Assembly (NCBI GenBank): GCA_009823505.1
Contig: VZQC01005070.1
Span: 4,339,570-4,403,569, forward strand
Reading direction: 5' to 3'
Origin: Rhizomys pruinosus
Taxonomy: Eukaryota; Chordata; Mammalia; Rodentia; Spalacidae
Length of the DNA stretch: 64,000 bases
Shown: one piece after another, positions 46,350-57,950 of the stretch
How the letters are laid out: the number at the start of each line of letters is the position of its first letter
Position numbering within the stretch: position 1 is the first letter of the stretch
Translations under genes and position numbers: made by a program
The notes under the pieces: model-generated
Seen by the model: the letters and a program-made list of their open reading frames with translations, nothing else
What the model was told of the DNA's origin: nothing
The model's database searches: none

Positions 46350-47945
46350 TGTCAGTTGCTTTCTTGATCAACTAGCCAATCCTACTGGAGTAAGATGAAA
46401 ATTTGAAGTGGTTTTAATTTGTATTTGCCTAGTTACTAAGGATGTTGAACAAGTTTTAAGATATTCTCATTTTTTTTCCTTTTATGTTGGATTTTTGTAT
46501 TTCATAGCCATTTTATTTACTCATCTGAGAATACTTTTTCAGGTATGTAGGCTGTCTTTAAATTGGATCAGTTGTTTTGTTGATTGTTTTGTGATTTCCT
46601 TGTTCTTTTAAAATATTTTATTTATTAGTTTTACTTTATGTTTGAGTATATTGCCTGTGTGTGTGTAAGTGCACTCATGTCCTCTGTGTGTGTGTGCATG
46701 TGTGTGTGTGTGTGTATAAGTGCACTGATGTCATGCAATGCCCACAGAGCTCAGAGAAGAAAGTGTTGAATCCCTTGGAACTTGAGTGATGGATGGTTGT
46801 TAGCCACCATGTGGATGCTGGGAATAGAACATAGGTCCTCTGTAAGAATAGTCAGTGCTCTTAATCACTGAGCCATCTCTCCAGCTCCTTATGATTTTTT
46901 TTGTATATTTTGGAAATTAATCCTCTGTCAGATTTATAGATAATGAAGTTTCTTTCTCACTGGGTGGGCTTCTTCACTTGGTTGATTGTTTCCTTTGCTC
47001 TAAGAGAAGATTTTACTTTAATGGTGTCTCATTTGCCAATTGTTGGACTTAATTCCTGAGTGAATGGACTTAGATTTAGAAAATTCATTCCTAGACCTGT
47101 ATCTTGTAGGGTACTGCCTATGTTTTGTTCTACTGTTTCAACATTTTGGGTTTCACATTGAGGTCTTTTATCCATTTAGAGTTGGGTTTTGTACAGGGTG
47201 AAAAAATATGAATCTAATTTCATTCTTCTAGATCCATTTTCAGAGGACCATTTGTTAAAGATGCTTATTTTCTCCAGCATATATTTTTGACATTGTTTTG
47301 GTCAAGTATCAGGTGGATGTAATTATGTTCCAATGCTCTACACGTCTGCTTTTGAGCCAGTACCATGCTGTTTATTTTACTATAGCTCTATAACATAGTT
47401 GGAAATCTGGTATGATAATATCTCTAGCATTATTCCTTTTGCTTATGATTGGCTTTGTTATCTGGGGTCTTTTATGCTTTCATATGGATTTAGGGATTTT
47501 TTTTCAATTTCTGTGAAGAATGTCATGTGATTTTGATTGAGTCTGCATTGAATCTGTACACATTTCATAGATAATCATTTTCATAATATTAATTCTATGA
47601 ACCCATGATCACCAGAGATCTTTCCATTTTCTAATGTCTTCCTCAATCTCTTTCTTCAAATATTTAAAATTTCATCGTAGAGATTTTTAAAAATTGTTGG
47701 TTAAGTATAGTCCTGATATTTTTTGAGACTGCTGTGAATGGTAATGTTTCCATAATCTCTTTCTCTGATTGCTTGTTATGGTTATATATAAAGAGTAGAT
47801 ATTTTTGTAAATTAATTTTGTATTATACTTTGCTGCAAGTGTTGGCTATTTCTAGAAATTTTCTCTTGGAATGTTTGAGATCTCTTATGTATAATATAGT
47901 ACTATCTGCAAAGAAGGGTATTTGATTTTAAAACCTCCTCACAAA
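46350..47945 (-). mobile_element. L1, 5'-truncated, ORF2 3' part (right arm)
   Basis: Mirror of 44,060-45,690. On the minus strand the RT motif near 47,900-47,915 reads FADS, not FADD. Downstream, 'YDENFK'- and 'RKWKDL'-type segments are intact over longer runs than in the left arm. It is interrupted by the SINE at 46,612-46,888. Not functional. Confidence 0.85.
46612..46888 (-). mobile_element. B2/B3-type SINE with (TG)n (right arm)
   Basis: Antisense: 'ttttatttattagttttact' tail, TG expansion at 46,656-46,715, 'caccatgtggatgctgggaa' and 'gagccatctctccagctcc'. Inserted in the L1. Confidence 0.94.
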
Positions 47946-47959
47946 AATCTATCTCTCAT

Positions 47960-48220
47960 AATATCAGAAGATACTGTGCCAGCTGCCAAAGGAGAGAAGC
48001 AGTTAGTGTTCCTAAGGATCTGTAAAACCTACAAACTACCACAATGATCAGTCCAACAAATTATTCCTATTATTTCAATAGTGGCATCTCTATCTTGATT
48101 ATCATCAACAGCTATACGATTGGCCTTAAGACCTGCTCAATAGGAGGTAATCGATGTATGGTAATATAAGCATAACAAAGTATAAATAGTTAGGAATTCA
48201 TGAAGAACTAACTGCTGTCA
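47960..48220 (+). repeat. Unclassified rodent interspersed repeat (right arm)
   Basis: 'tatttcaatagtggcatctc', 'gacctgctcaataggaggta' and related blocks are shared with 6,640-6,990. Confidence 0.55.
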
Positions 48221-48382
48221 CTTTCTTAGACCAACATAATTTCTTACCATATTTTTTTCAATGAATAAGTTTTATTGTCAATCTCTAGGGACTGGTGATG
48301 GATGAAACTATTTCAAAGAGAATAGAAACCCCCAAATCCAAATCACAAGACACTCCCAAACATAAACAAATACCAAAAACAA

Positions 48383-48523
48383 ATGAGCATGTGGTACACC
48401 CTTGCAATTCCTGCCCTCCAGAGGTGGAAGCATCCTCTGTTCAAGTCATCCCCAGCTACCTTGAGTTGAAGACCACCCTGCTCTACATGAGACCTTTCTA
48501 AAACAAACAAGCAACCTAATAAA
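48383..48523 (+). mobile_element. Old B1/PB1-like relic (right arm)
   Basis: Mirror of 43,485-43,625, and near-identical to it over this stretch. The 68-codon frame starting 'MMDETISKRIETPK' is exactly the same in both arms, so neither arm is noisy here. Confidence 0.65.
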
Positions 48524-48931
48524 CCCCTCAAAAACCACCCACCTACAGATTAGGGAGTTGGGTGGGGCCCTGGAATTTCTGGGACATCCTTCCACAGATT
48601 CAGACCCCCTGGAGAACTGGTTGTCTGTCTTGTCATCTTCGCCTTGGTCCCCAGATGTTGGGGTGGTGCCACTTGAAGATGGAGGCTCAGGACATGGGCC
48701 AGAGGTGGAAGGGCTGACTTCTATGAAGCAGGACCCATTGGAATGATCAGGCCTATGAGCTTTCCAGTAAAGCTGCTTGTGCTTGTGCAGGAGGAACCAG
48801 TACTTAACTTGTTCCTCTTTCATGTTGAGTTTTGCAGCCAGCCTGCTTGAAACTTCCTGGATATGGTAAGAGTCCTTTGGGAAATGCTCTTCAAGTTTGG
48901 ATTCCTGCTCCCAGTCGAGAGCTCTACTCAG

Positions 48932-48965
<34 letters not shown>

Positions 48966-49137
48966 ACCTTTTCAAGACAGGGTCTCCCTGTAGCCCCAGC
49001 TGTCCTGGAACTCACTCTGTATACCAGGCTGGCCTTGAACTTACAAAGATCCGCCTGCCTCTGCCTCCCAAGTGCTAGGATTAAAGGCATGCACCACCAC
49101 GCCCGGCTCTACTCAGATTATAATTGTAAAAGTTCAT
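48446..49137 (-). pseudogene. Divergent homeodomain sequence split by a B1 (cleaner copy)
   Basis: Read on the minus strand, the frame gives homeodomain spacing residue by residue: L16-E17..F20 ('KLEEHF'), Y25, then 'SRLAAKL' at 32-38 and 'EEQVKYWF' at 42-49, with K53 and K55 kept. W48 and F49 are present. The near-invariant N51 is replaced (L), as is Q50 (L), so canonical TAAT-type DNA contact is doubtful. After the homeodomain comes a tail of about 90 residues rich in Ser, Pro, Gly and acid ('PSTSGPCPEPPSSSG', 'GDQGEDDKTDN'). A B1 (48,935-49,106) sits at about residue 7. Removing it and one target duplication restores the frame up to an ATG at 49,135-49,137, with a stop just upstream (49,150-49,152). 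There is no intron at codon 46/47, where PRD-class genes usually have one. It is most likely a retrocopy or decayed member of a fast-evolving rodent homeobox family (Rhox-, Obox- or Cphx-like). I cannot name it. Confidence 0.65.
48935..49106 (-). mobile_element. B1 SINE inside the homeodomain sequence (right arm)
   Basis: Antisense B1: TA/T-rich tail at 48,935-48,965, 'caagacagggtctccctgta', 'ccaggctggccttgaactta', 'caccaccacgcccgg'. The 13-base duplication 'ctctactcagatt' lies at 48,922-48,934 and 49,107-49,119. The frame on either side is coding-like only when the B1 is removed. Confidence 0.97.
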
Positions 49138-49269
49138 CTGTGCTGCAGTTCACTCAGTTCAGGTGTTTGATCTTTTCCTATATTCTAAATACATACTTTA
49201 TATTCCCAATATATAAGTGTACTGCTCACCACTCATCAAAAAAAAGCTTCTTAATTGAATTAGTTTATA

Positions 49270-49345
49270 TATAATATCTATATATATATATGACGGAGAG
49301 GAGAGAGAAAAAGCTGAGAGCGAGAGAGAGAGAGAGAAGGAGAGC
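49270..49345. repeat. (TA)n then (GA)n microsatellite (right arm)
   Basis: Mirror of 42,582-42,747, much shorter and interrupted. Confidence 0.9.
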
Positions 49346-49364
49346 GAGCAGAAGCGCGACCCGA

Positions 49365-50110
49365 CTTTACACTCCATTTGACTGGACAATCCCGGTACTG
49401 GATCCGCCACTGGTTGCCCACTCTACCCTCCTGTCCCTGCCCTTCTCAGAGATCCAACAATGAATCCCTCGCTTTCTTCGGCTTCCCGAGTCGGCCCTGT
49501 TACATGCCCTTGGACCTCCTGACCCGAAAAGGCTGATTCCGCTGTGCTCCACCAGGTACCAGATGGCATAAAAGTCAGCTGTTTGCGCAAGGTGTATCTC
49601 TCTCGCATGGTGGCGTGGAGTCCGGAGGTCCAGCCCGACACGGCCTTACCGGGCTGCCCTGATCAAGCCGCGCAGTTCTGCCTTGTGCTCTGGCCTTCCC
49701 TTTCTACGCTGCTCGTTGCTTTCCCCTTGTTGAGGCGCGCCCCCTCGACCGCCTGCCCCGCACTTAGTTGCGCGGCAAGCGCGTTCTTTGGACAGGTCGT
49801 CGCTTCCCGCCGGGTGTGCAATCCCTCTGGTCCTGCAGGCGGTGGTGGGCAGGGCGCACTCTGCAGATGCCTCCTGATCCTCCACGCAATGGCTGCCTGC
49901 GGTCGAGGTGTCCCGCGCACCCCCCCGTAGCTCTCACCTCCCACGGCAGAGGCTATGTTTGCCTACAGCCTCCCTTGCCTCCCAAACTCTGCTCTCACTC
50001 TCTGCCCCCTCACAATCTCTTACCCTCCCCCGTCCCGAAGGTCGTGCTCCAGTCCTCGCGGCCTACGAAGGAGGCATGCACTGGCATCTAAGCACATGCC
50101 AGGTGCCTGA
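49365..50110 (+). repeat. Segment present three times (copy B, scrambled, GC-rich)
   Basis: Aligns only in patches with copy C (62,810-63,480). For example, 49,530-49,620 'aaaggctgattccgctgtgc' and 'ccaccaggtaccagatgg' correspond to 62,940-63,030. It has gained many C, G and CpG. The 107-128-codon frames here are products of this scrambling. It looks like a CpG island but is not one in the other two copies. Confidence 0.85.
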
Positions 50111-51380
50111 AAAAGCGACAGAAGGAAATAGAATGAAGTCATGTCTTTCATCTATTCTTATCTGAGATATTTGATTCCTGAAAAAGTAGCCATCTCAAAT
50201 GAAACACACGTTTATGATGGCATAAGAGCAGAAAAGAAAAGAACATGGACTGTTGAAAACACTCTTATACTCATAACCCGACTACTTAGATATTCATCTT
50301 GAGTCAGGACTTCCAATAATAAATGATAAAGCATGTTCCTTACCATTTTAGTCATTTTCAGTCAAGGTTTTTGTTGTTAAACGGCAGAAACATTCTAACT
50401 AACATAAACTCTAATAAAATTCCGGGAGTGATAATTTTTCGGAAGACATAGTACTTCACTATTTGGTTACTATTATTTGCTGCACTGGTAAATAAATTTA
50501 AACCTGTATACATCTAGAAGATATAAGTATTACCTGGAATAACAGAAGTCGACAGTTTATTCTCTAAAAGATTAAGGAGTCATTTAACATAAGATAAACT
50601 GAAAACCAGTTCTTTTGATGGTATATTTGGAATTAATGGTTAATTGCAAGTTAAATTCTAGAGCTGAAAATATTATATTTTTGCATATCGAATTACTTAA
50701 ATATGAGAGTTATTTCATGGCTTTATTTTGTGCTTTAAAAACGTTTTGTGAACAGAACAAGATTATCATTCCAAGTCTGTCAAAAGATAAAATAAAATGT
50801 CCACACATTTTTATTAGATAAGCATCAGAAAAAGAGAACAGCTATGAAAATTAGTCAGAATACAATTATGTAAAACACAAGTGAGAGAGTTTTCCCTGGA
50901 GGATTAATTAGTAAAACCGTCCCAGTCAGCAACACCCTCCCCATCTATCTCTTGTTTAAAGAACTATGGTTGCATGCAGCCTTCTGACTTGGATAACTGG
51001 AAAAGTCATTCAACTCGATCCATCTACCATTACATGGCTAGTCTATAGGATTTACCTTTATCTGTAGAGTCTCAACACGAATGATTCCTGGATGGCATTT
51101 TTAAACAGTTAGGGGTACCACATTTTCTTATTTTCTCCACAGCCTTCAGTGCTTGTTTCCTAATTCAGCAAATAGTCATTGCGAACCTGCTGGGCTGCCC
51201 ACTTTGTTCCAGGTGGAGGGAAACTGATAGCCAATGATCCACTCCTATATGGTTTCAGCCTCCTATAGGCAGACAATCCATCTATCAATCAAAATCACAG
51301 GTAATAATGTAGTACGTTTTTAAGCCGGGAGCTTCTGAGAACCAGTGACGTTTGATGAAAAGGCAGGACTGATTAAAGAC
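50110..51380. other. AT-rich single-copy segment, right arm
   Basis: Mirror of 40,490-41,820. The first 570 bases also match 63,455-64,000 directly and almost perfectly. No gene. Confidence 0.8.
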
Positions 51381-51388
51381 TGTCATTT

Positions 51389-51640
51389 GAGGGCTGGAGG
51401 ATGGCCTAAGGATTAAAGAAGCGCCGACTATGCTCTCGCATACACGGCCCAGGTTCGGACAGTCCCCAGCAACCCACCGTGATCGGGCTAGAGTCCGTAC
51501 TTGTAACTCCAGTTCCCGAGGGAAAAGTCCGATGCCCTCTCTGACCTCAGGCATGGTAACGACAACGGGTTGCACAACCCACATGCAGACAGTAACAGTC
51601 ATACACATAAAGAACTAAATAAAATTGCAAGAAAGAATCC
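51389..51640 (+). mobile_element. B2-type SINE, noisy (right arm)
   Basis: 'gagggctggaggatggcct', 'cccaggttcggacagtcccc' (B-box with inserted bases), 'catgcagacagtaacagtca'. Mirror of 40,223-40,480. Confidence 0.9.
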
Positions 51641-52049
51641 TTCGAATAAAAAAATGTCAGTTGACGTAAAGACATCAAGCAAAACCATGAAATAATGAAA
51701 AGAGGAAAGTGTTATGTGCAAAAGTCATCAGCAAAACTGCATGGGCCGTGAACTGCAATATGGTTATGCTGGCTTTTTACGGTAGAAAACACAAGAGCAA
51801 AGCTGGAAATGTGAAATGAATGACAAAAGAAGAGTCAGAAAAGTATTGGAAATCCAGATCTTCTGAGATCGCTGTATGTTTCCTGGGGATTTGTGCTTTT
51901 CTTGAAGGATTTTGACCAAGGAAATCAACTATTCTCTAGTATTTGTTGTCTGAACATTTGCAGGATCTCTTAGTAAACGTCAGCAATGTGCAGTATGGTA
52001 ATAACCAGACACACACGCGAAGAAAAACATTTGATAAGAAGAGAAAATA

Positions 52050-52252
52050 TGGGGGAAGGTGGAGAGACTGGGCCTAGCGGTTAAGAAAGCGCCGACACAG
52101 CTCTTACAGAGGACGCCGGGTTTTCAGATCCCCAGCACCCACATGGCGGCCGAGAACCGTATGTAAACTCCAGATTCCAGGAGAACTCCAGTTCCCAGGG
52201 GAATCTGACGACCTATTCTGACCTCCGAGGCATCTTGCACGACACGGGTGCA

Positions 52253-52299
<47 letters not shown>

Positions 52300-52335
52300 A
52301 AATAAATAAAATAAAAAAAATTTTTTTTTAAATAG
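52050..52335 (+). mobile_element. B2-type SINE with 40-base poly-A (right arm)
   Basis: 'ggtggagagactgggcctag', 'cagcacccacatggcggcc', 'gcacgacacgggtgcacaa', then an A-run at 52,254-52,297 in place of the 'acctgcatgcagacag' block. Mirror of 39,490-39,790, which has that block, so the A-run is likely an artefact. Confidence 0.92.
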
Positions 52336-52339
52336 AAAA

Positions 52340-53390
52340 TGGAGAGTATAATCACGAAAACTGGAGTGTCTAGGTAGGGAAATCTGAGGACATAACAATC
52401 TCAACGGGTGAGGAACCAATGAACGCGGAGGAAGTTCCCTAAGGTCAATACTGTTTATAAGAGTTCTCCAAGGCTGCTGTGATGAATTATCGGCGAGTTC
52501 GTAGGGGCAAGGTCTGCCAGTTGTCCTTGCCAACTGCGGTCCATTGCTCCCTAAGCGCTTTGCAACACCTGGGGTCCCAGACGAACCATGAGTCTTGTTT
52601 GCAGAAGTAAGTGCGGGTGAAGATAACAAGTTTTGCTGATACAAAGGGGTAATGTGCCAGTTACACTCTGCTTATCCATGGGCAGCTCATGTAGGCAGGT
52701 TATCACATGTGAACGTCAATGGCCAAATAATGAACAGTAGCACACAACCTGTTTGTCAAGCTCAAGCACAAACAAAATTCCAAACAGTGTAAGTGAGAGT
52801 TAAAGGCAGGATGAGCAGCAGCTAACTAAGGAAGAATTGCCATATTGTAGCTACGGAGAGAGAGGTCAGTTTTCCTAAGCTGTGGCCTGACAGTAGGCAG
52901 GCTGACCAGGCCCCTACTCTAGAGATGACCCAAAGTATTTTTTGGGCAGCGCACAGCAAAACCTACAAGGTCAAGGTGTAACGACAAAAAATATCCAAAC
53001 CATGAAGTAGGCTTGCGAGGATAAGGGAGGCTATGGGAGGTGGGGTACGGGGTAAAAGCCTGGAGAATGTGGGCAATGTGGATTCAAAATGGGCAATTGG
53101 ATGAAACTCCAAAACTTAAAAACAATATTCTAGACAGAGTCAAAGAAGAAAGCTGAACGAAAGGTCGTGAAAAGTAAGAGAGGAGTATGCCCATTCAAGC
53201 AATTAAGAGACTTAGTCTTTGTAATAACTATTTTGCTTTACATTTAGTCCTAGGTTTAACAGATATTAGGATTAAGACCCAGGTACGCAAAATAATCAAC
53301 ACATGAAAAATAATTTAAGTCTTTAGGCGTAAAAGATTCAAAATATGTATGGCAGAACCAACCTCCTAATGTTTTAAGATACCATAATGA
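52340..53390. other. Low-quality intergenic sequence, right arm
   Basis: Corresponds to 38,360-39,480. Only patches align. No gene seen. The 143-codon frame on the minus strand around 52,213-52,644 is partly the SINE poly-A. Confidence 0.5.
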
Positions 53391-53393
53391 TGC

Positions 53394-53690
53394 AGGGGCT
53401 GGAAAGAGCTGGACCATAGCGCTTTAAGAGCAGCCAACAGCCGCTCTTACAGAGGGACGCGGGGGGTTTCAGTCCCAGCACCACAACAGGGTAGGGCCGA
53501 GAATCGTCTAGAAACTCCAAATTCCGCAAGGAAAACTCAGTTTCCAGGCGCAGGGGAAAATCCGAGACCCCTTCTGCCTCCATAAGGCATTGCAACCGAC
53601 GACGGGGCACGAGACATGCACATAGGCAGACAGTAACATTGATCACCATACACAAATAAATAAAAAAAACAAAAAAATAACAAAAGAGAT
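53394..53690 (+). mobile_element. B2-type SINE, indel-rich (right arm)
   Basis: 'aggggctggaaagagctgg', 'cagccgctcttacagaggg', 'tgcacataggcagacagtaa', AAATAAATAAAAA tail. Mirror of 38,099-38,354. Confidence 0.9.
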
Positions 53691-53696
53691 ACATAT

Positions 53697-53970
53697 GGGG
53701 GGCTGGAGAGGAGTGGCCTAGCGGTTAATGCAAGATCGCATGGACTGCTCTTGGCAGAGCGACCCCGCAGGGATTCGATCACCCACGCACCCACATGGTG
53801 CCCTGACGAATAGCCCTCTTTAACTCCAGTTCCAGGGGAATCGACACCCTCTTATAACCTCCACAGCATTGCATAAAACGGGTGCACTTACACACATGAC
53901 ATGGGTGCACAGACTGACATGCAGACAAGTACATTCATAAACATCAATTAGAACATAAATAAAATTAAAA
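53697..53970 (+). mobile_element. B2-type SINE (right arm)
   Basis: 'ggggggctggagaggagtgg', 'cacgcacccacatggtgcc', 'ccagttccaggggaatcg', AAATAAAATTAAAAAT tail. It contains a short duplicated 'gggtgcac...gacatgggtgcac' segment. Mirror of 37,831-38,088. Confidence 0.92.
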
Positions 53971-55084
53971 ATACATAAATGGCAAGATAGGTGGCTTGCG
54001 TCTTTAGTCTATAATACAAACAGAAACATTGTGCATTAACTTGAGTACTGTCCACCTCTTCTTAAGGTCCTCATTAGATACTGATGAATATGCTAAAGGA
54101 TAGAACTTGGTATTCCCCATGACATTTAGCTTTAGTCACCCGAGACAGGCAGACATGCTGAGGAAGATTCTGATTATTTGCTGAGATCACACAAATTAAA
54201 CCTAATGTGCACAGTGCTGACACTGAGATCAATCACAACACTGTCCTGGTGCTCTACGACGGAAGCCCTAGGTATTACATAAGACTATATAGCTAAAAAT
54301 CCCCACAACAAGGACGGCCATCAACTACGCTATCAAATAGAAAGTCTCTCAGTTCCTTTTCTCCCCATGGTATCCAATTGTTGCCCTCCTCCATCACTGA
54401 TGAAATTTTTTATATAAGTTTGTATTTTAACTAGTCCCACCCGACCATTTCCACTATTTTTAGTCGAGATTTAGCTTATGAAATTTTTAGGATTTTATTT
54501 TCCTAATTTAAAACTTGCGTCTAGGCCCATTAACAGCAAAGTATTACACAATGTCTTGCTGCTCACAATTGTTACATGATTAGAAACAATCCATTTCACG
54601 AATGACCGGACCCACTTAGAAAAATGTAAAATTAAACAATATAAATACAAACGAAACCAAATGAAGACGGGTCTAGCGTAATTATGATTTGTCCTGGAGT
54701 ATCTTTAACATTTTCTTATCAAGAAATGTCGGTCACCAGAGTTATGTCATTTACTGTGCGACTCATGTTTAAGCTGTGAGTGGAAAGATGTGGAGATTCT
54801 CAGTGCCTAAATTAGCTTATTGTTAGGGGTCAGGACAATCACACATAATGCATGCACATCAACAGCCAAAATATAATTAGCATTAATCAATTCGGTTATG
54901 AAAATATTTTTACCTTTCGGGTATATGGCACGCTTTAATCAAATCACAAATGTTTATGAAAACCTCATAATCTATGGTCGAAAGCAACAAAAGGGAGTAA
55001 ATGCTCAGTACTCTACTAGCATAGTTAGTAGTCTAATTTATGTATGTTATGTTAAAAACAACGTAGACGAGCTTTTCCATCGAG

Positions 55085-55257
55085 GTATGTAAGTGGTTAC
55101 CCGTCTCATGCAATCACCACAAAGGTCAGAAGAGGCGTAGCAGATCTCCTGAAACTAGGAAGTTTAGCCAACAGTTCTGTTTAGTTGCGCAATGGTTGAG
55201 TTCTGGGGATTCGAACATAGAGTCGCTCTGCAAGAGCAGCCCAAAGCTCCAGTCCCT
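55085..55257 (-). mobile_element. B2-type SINE, degraded (right arm)
   Basis: Antisense: 'aaaggtcagaagaggcgt', 'ttctggggattcgaacatag', 'ctctgcaagagcagccca'. Mirror of 36,713-36,885. Confidence 0.85.
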
Positions 55258-55259
55258 GT

Positions 55260-56140
55260 AATTTTGTGTTTTTCTAATTTGTCTAAAAATATAAGTTCCA
55301 ACTAAACATTATAGAACTGCATGTGAACAACAAACCCTACATAAAAGCAAAGTAAAAAGGACATTAATGATTGTATGCAAGAGGGAAGCTAAAGCAATCA
55401 GTAGTCTCCATCTGAGCAATCTCTCTATCTCTACAGTGGTCATCTGTGTACAATTAAACATGCTATATTAGGTAGCAAAGAACAAAAGAAGATTCCTGTA
55501 TTTTAAAAACATGAATATCAGTTCCTAATATTTCTCTATTTCTTTAGATTTTTTTTCAGGGCCATCCTAGTTATACAACTGTACAAATGCATTAATAATT
55601 TAACACAGTTTAGATATAAGCATTTAGCATCATAAATCTCATTATTCCCATGAATACACGCATACAAAATATTTTTATTCCTTTATTTTTTAAATGGTGT
55701 GAGCCAGTGCATAAAAATATTAAGTGCTTGGGACTTACAGATAATCTTTGTATAACACATCACCTTGTTTTGTTTTCCAGGCAAATGAATATATTGCATA
55801 GTCTTTCATCAATTCTCTGATTTTCTCCTGGCACTATCTTTTCTTATTTCACAACGTCTCTGAATTTTGGATATATCTTGCAACAGTATTGTTCCCACAA
55901 GTGCTATCATACTGATGAAATTACTCTTCTTGCTTAAAATGGACATACCATACTTTTGTTCCTGAATTCTGTATCTTGCCTTCATCAGTTTTTAAGACTT
56001 CCCGTGAAAATTGCTTTTGTTTTATTTTTTGATCAATTTTGGTTAATTTATTTATTTTTACTTTTTTATATATATTTTTTTTAATCGAATCTAGACCTGT
56101 GTACCCCTCCTTACCCCCCATCCCACCAGAGCTCATGCAT
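55260..56140. other. AT-rich intergenic sequence, right arm
   Basis: Good mirror of 35,900-36,700 from about 55,500 on. No gene. Confidence 0.7.
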
Positions 56141-56149
56141 TCTGGCCAA

Positions 56150-57930
56150 ACAGGCCCCTTTCTAATCTACTGTTTATCGCACTGTCTTTCGCAATATTCG
56201 GCCAATGAGGGAAGGTGTGACTGTTTTGAGCAGAATTTACTGTTCCTAAGTCATAGTTTGCTTTTATTCCTAATAAACCACAAATATATTAGGAAATATA
56301 TAGAAGATAGGGGATTGTTTATTCCGTAACTTATTAATCATCCGTGTCAATAATGTCCGCTAGTTTGTCCTTCCATTGCCTGGATGACAAAACCATCTGA
56401 ACAACCAGACCACTTGGGGGAGGAAAGGTTTGTTAGCATTCAGCTGACATCATCCTTGTTCAACCATTCATCACAGGGTAAGCACAACGGCAGGAACACA
56501 GGGGCAGGGAGCCTGGAGGCAAGAGCTGAAGGCACGGCCATGGACGGTAAGGCTGGCTCACTGGCTTTGACCCCCTGGCAGTCTGCCGGCACGCCAGCCC
56601 GCCCGCGCTGTCCTTATACGGTAACCCAACAACCATGGCCCAGGTGGCCCACCACATTCATTGCTGGGTGGCCTAGGGCCCCTCCCACACTGCTTGACCG
56701 TCAAGACAATACTACACAGAAGTGGCCACAGGCCAACCCAAAGGAGCCAATTCCCCAAATGAGCGCATCTCCGCAAACCCCAGGTGGGTTGTTCAAGATG
56801 TGACACAATTATAGAGCATCCCAGACAATCATATCTACGACCACCATTGTACCAACATTCGACACGACAGAGGAAAGAGTAAGAGAAAGGGAAAACACAA
56901 AAGGCAGCACACATCAAACGTATTAAAGTCACCCACCAGTATTGATCCAGTTCTTATCCCACAAAGTATGAATGGTTACCAACTAACTAACTCACAACTA
57001 TCAGACTCGTACAGATCTAAAGTACGCCGGCCCCACAAGGTACCCACCTTTAAAATGATCAAAACGACACGGGTTAAAAGAGAATTGCCGACAAGATGAT
57101 GACCCAGTTTAAAACGGTCTCGTTAGTCTGTGGGGACTGCTCCTCGGGACACCGTAAATCCCCATACCACAGGTACTCTAGATGCGTGGTATATTCAAAG
57201 GGAAAGTACAATCAGGCAACACTTCGCCACGGACTTGGGGAAAATCCTATACAAGGGCTCCGACAAAACCTAGTGGAAACAAAGTCCAGCAAAGTAAGGG
57301 CGTCGCGAAAGCTAGACAGACCTAAGGAGACTCAGCGCACGATCCTTCTGGAGCCCGTCCAAAGGGTCTACCCACAGAGCACCGCTTTACACCCCCTCCG
57401 TGTGGCAGCAACACAGGAGAGAAAAGCACCAAGGTGCATACATCTCGATTACGACGCAAGCGCCAACATCTGCCAGTTGCGCACAGACTGCAGGCTACGG
57501 CACGACGCCTTGGGTGAGGGTCCCCACCTGCCTGGAGTGGATCAAAGGATGACCCCACAGAAGACAGCGCACGGGTCCACCAGCAAATCTCCAAAACACG
57601 GGGGTGGTCGACCACTGAAAAACTGAGTGCAGGAGACACCGACTCACCAATCTAGCTTCTCTGTTCTAGGAGACCGTCTCCACTGGGTGCGAGAAGGCCC
57701 AGTCAGACGTCTCGAAAGATCCCGCTACATCACATGGACCTTACGCATATGCAATCCGTGGAGGGTCTTGTCACTAGCACTGAGGTGCAATTTCACCAGT
57801 GGCCTTTTCTGCACTCTCACAGTGCCAAGCCTTGCCTGCTCTCTGTGACCCCGAACCCTGCTCAACTGAGGCTCCACCAGGCCTCATGGTTTGGGTGGTC
57901 AAGTTGACACGTACAAGGGAGCTATGAGAA
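56150..57930 (-). other. Severely degraded part of the right arm
   Basis: Mirror of 34,480-35,900. The interspersed repeat at 35,255-35,700 is recognisable only in words such as 'gtggccacaggccaa' and 'ggagccaattccc' (56,718-56,760). 57,060-57,700 is CpG-rich with almost no alignable words. The 105-176-codon frames here, including the longest in the window (57,096-57,626), arise in this scrambled sequence and should not be annotated as genes. Confidence 0.75.
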
Positions 57931-57950
57931 ACCAAACATGCACAAGTTAG

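Noticed and set aside
48295..48501. Identical 68-codon frame 'MMDETISKRIETPK...' in both arms as a conserved small protein
   Set aside because: It overlaps an old B1-like relic and lies antisense to the homeodomain tail. Identity between arms only shows they are the same sequence.
56384..56803. 139-codon frame with many Pro/Thr residues
   Set aside because: It lies over a corrupted copy of the interspersed repeat at 35,255-35,700, where the frame is not present.
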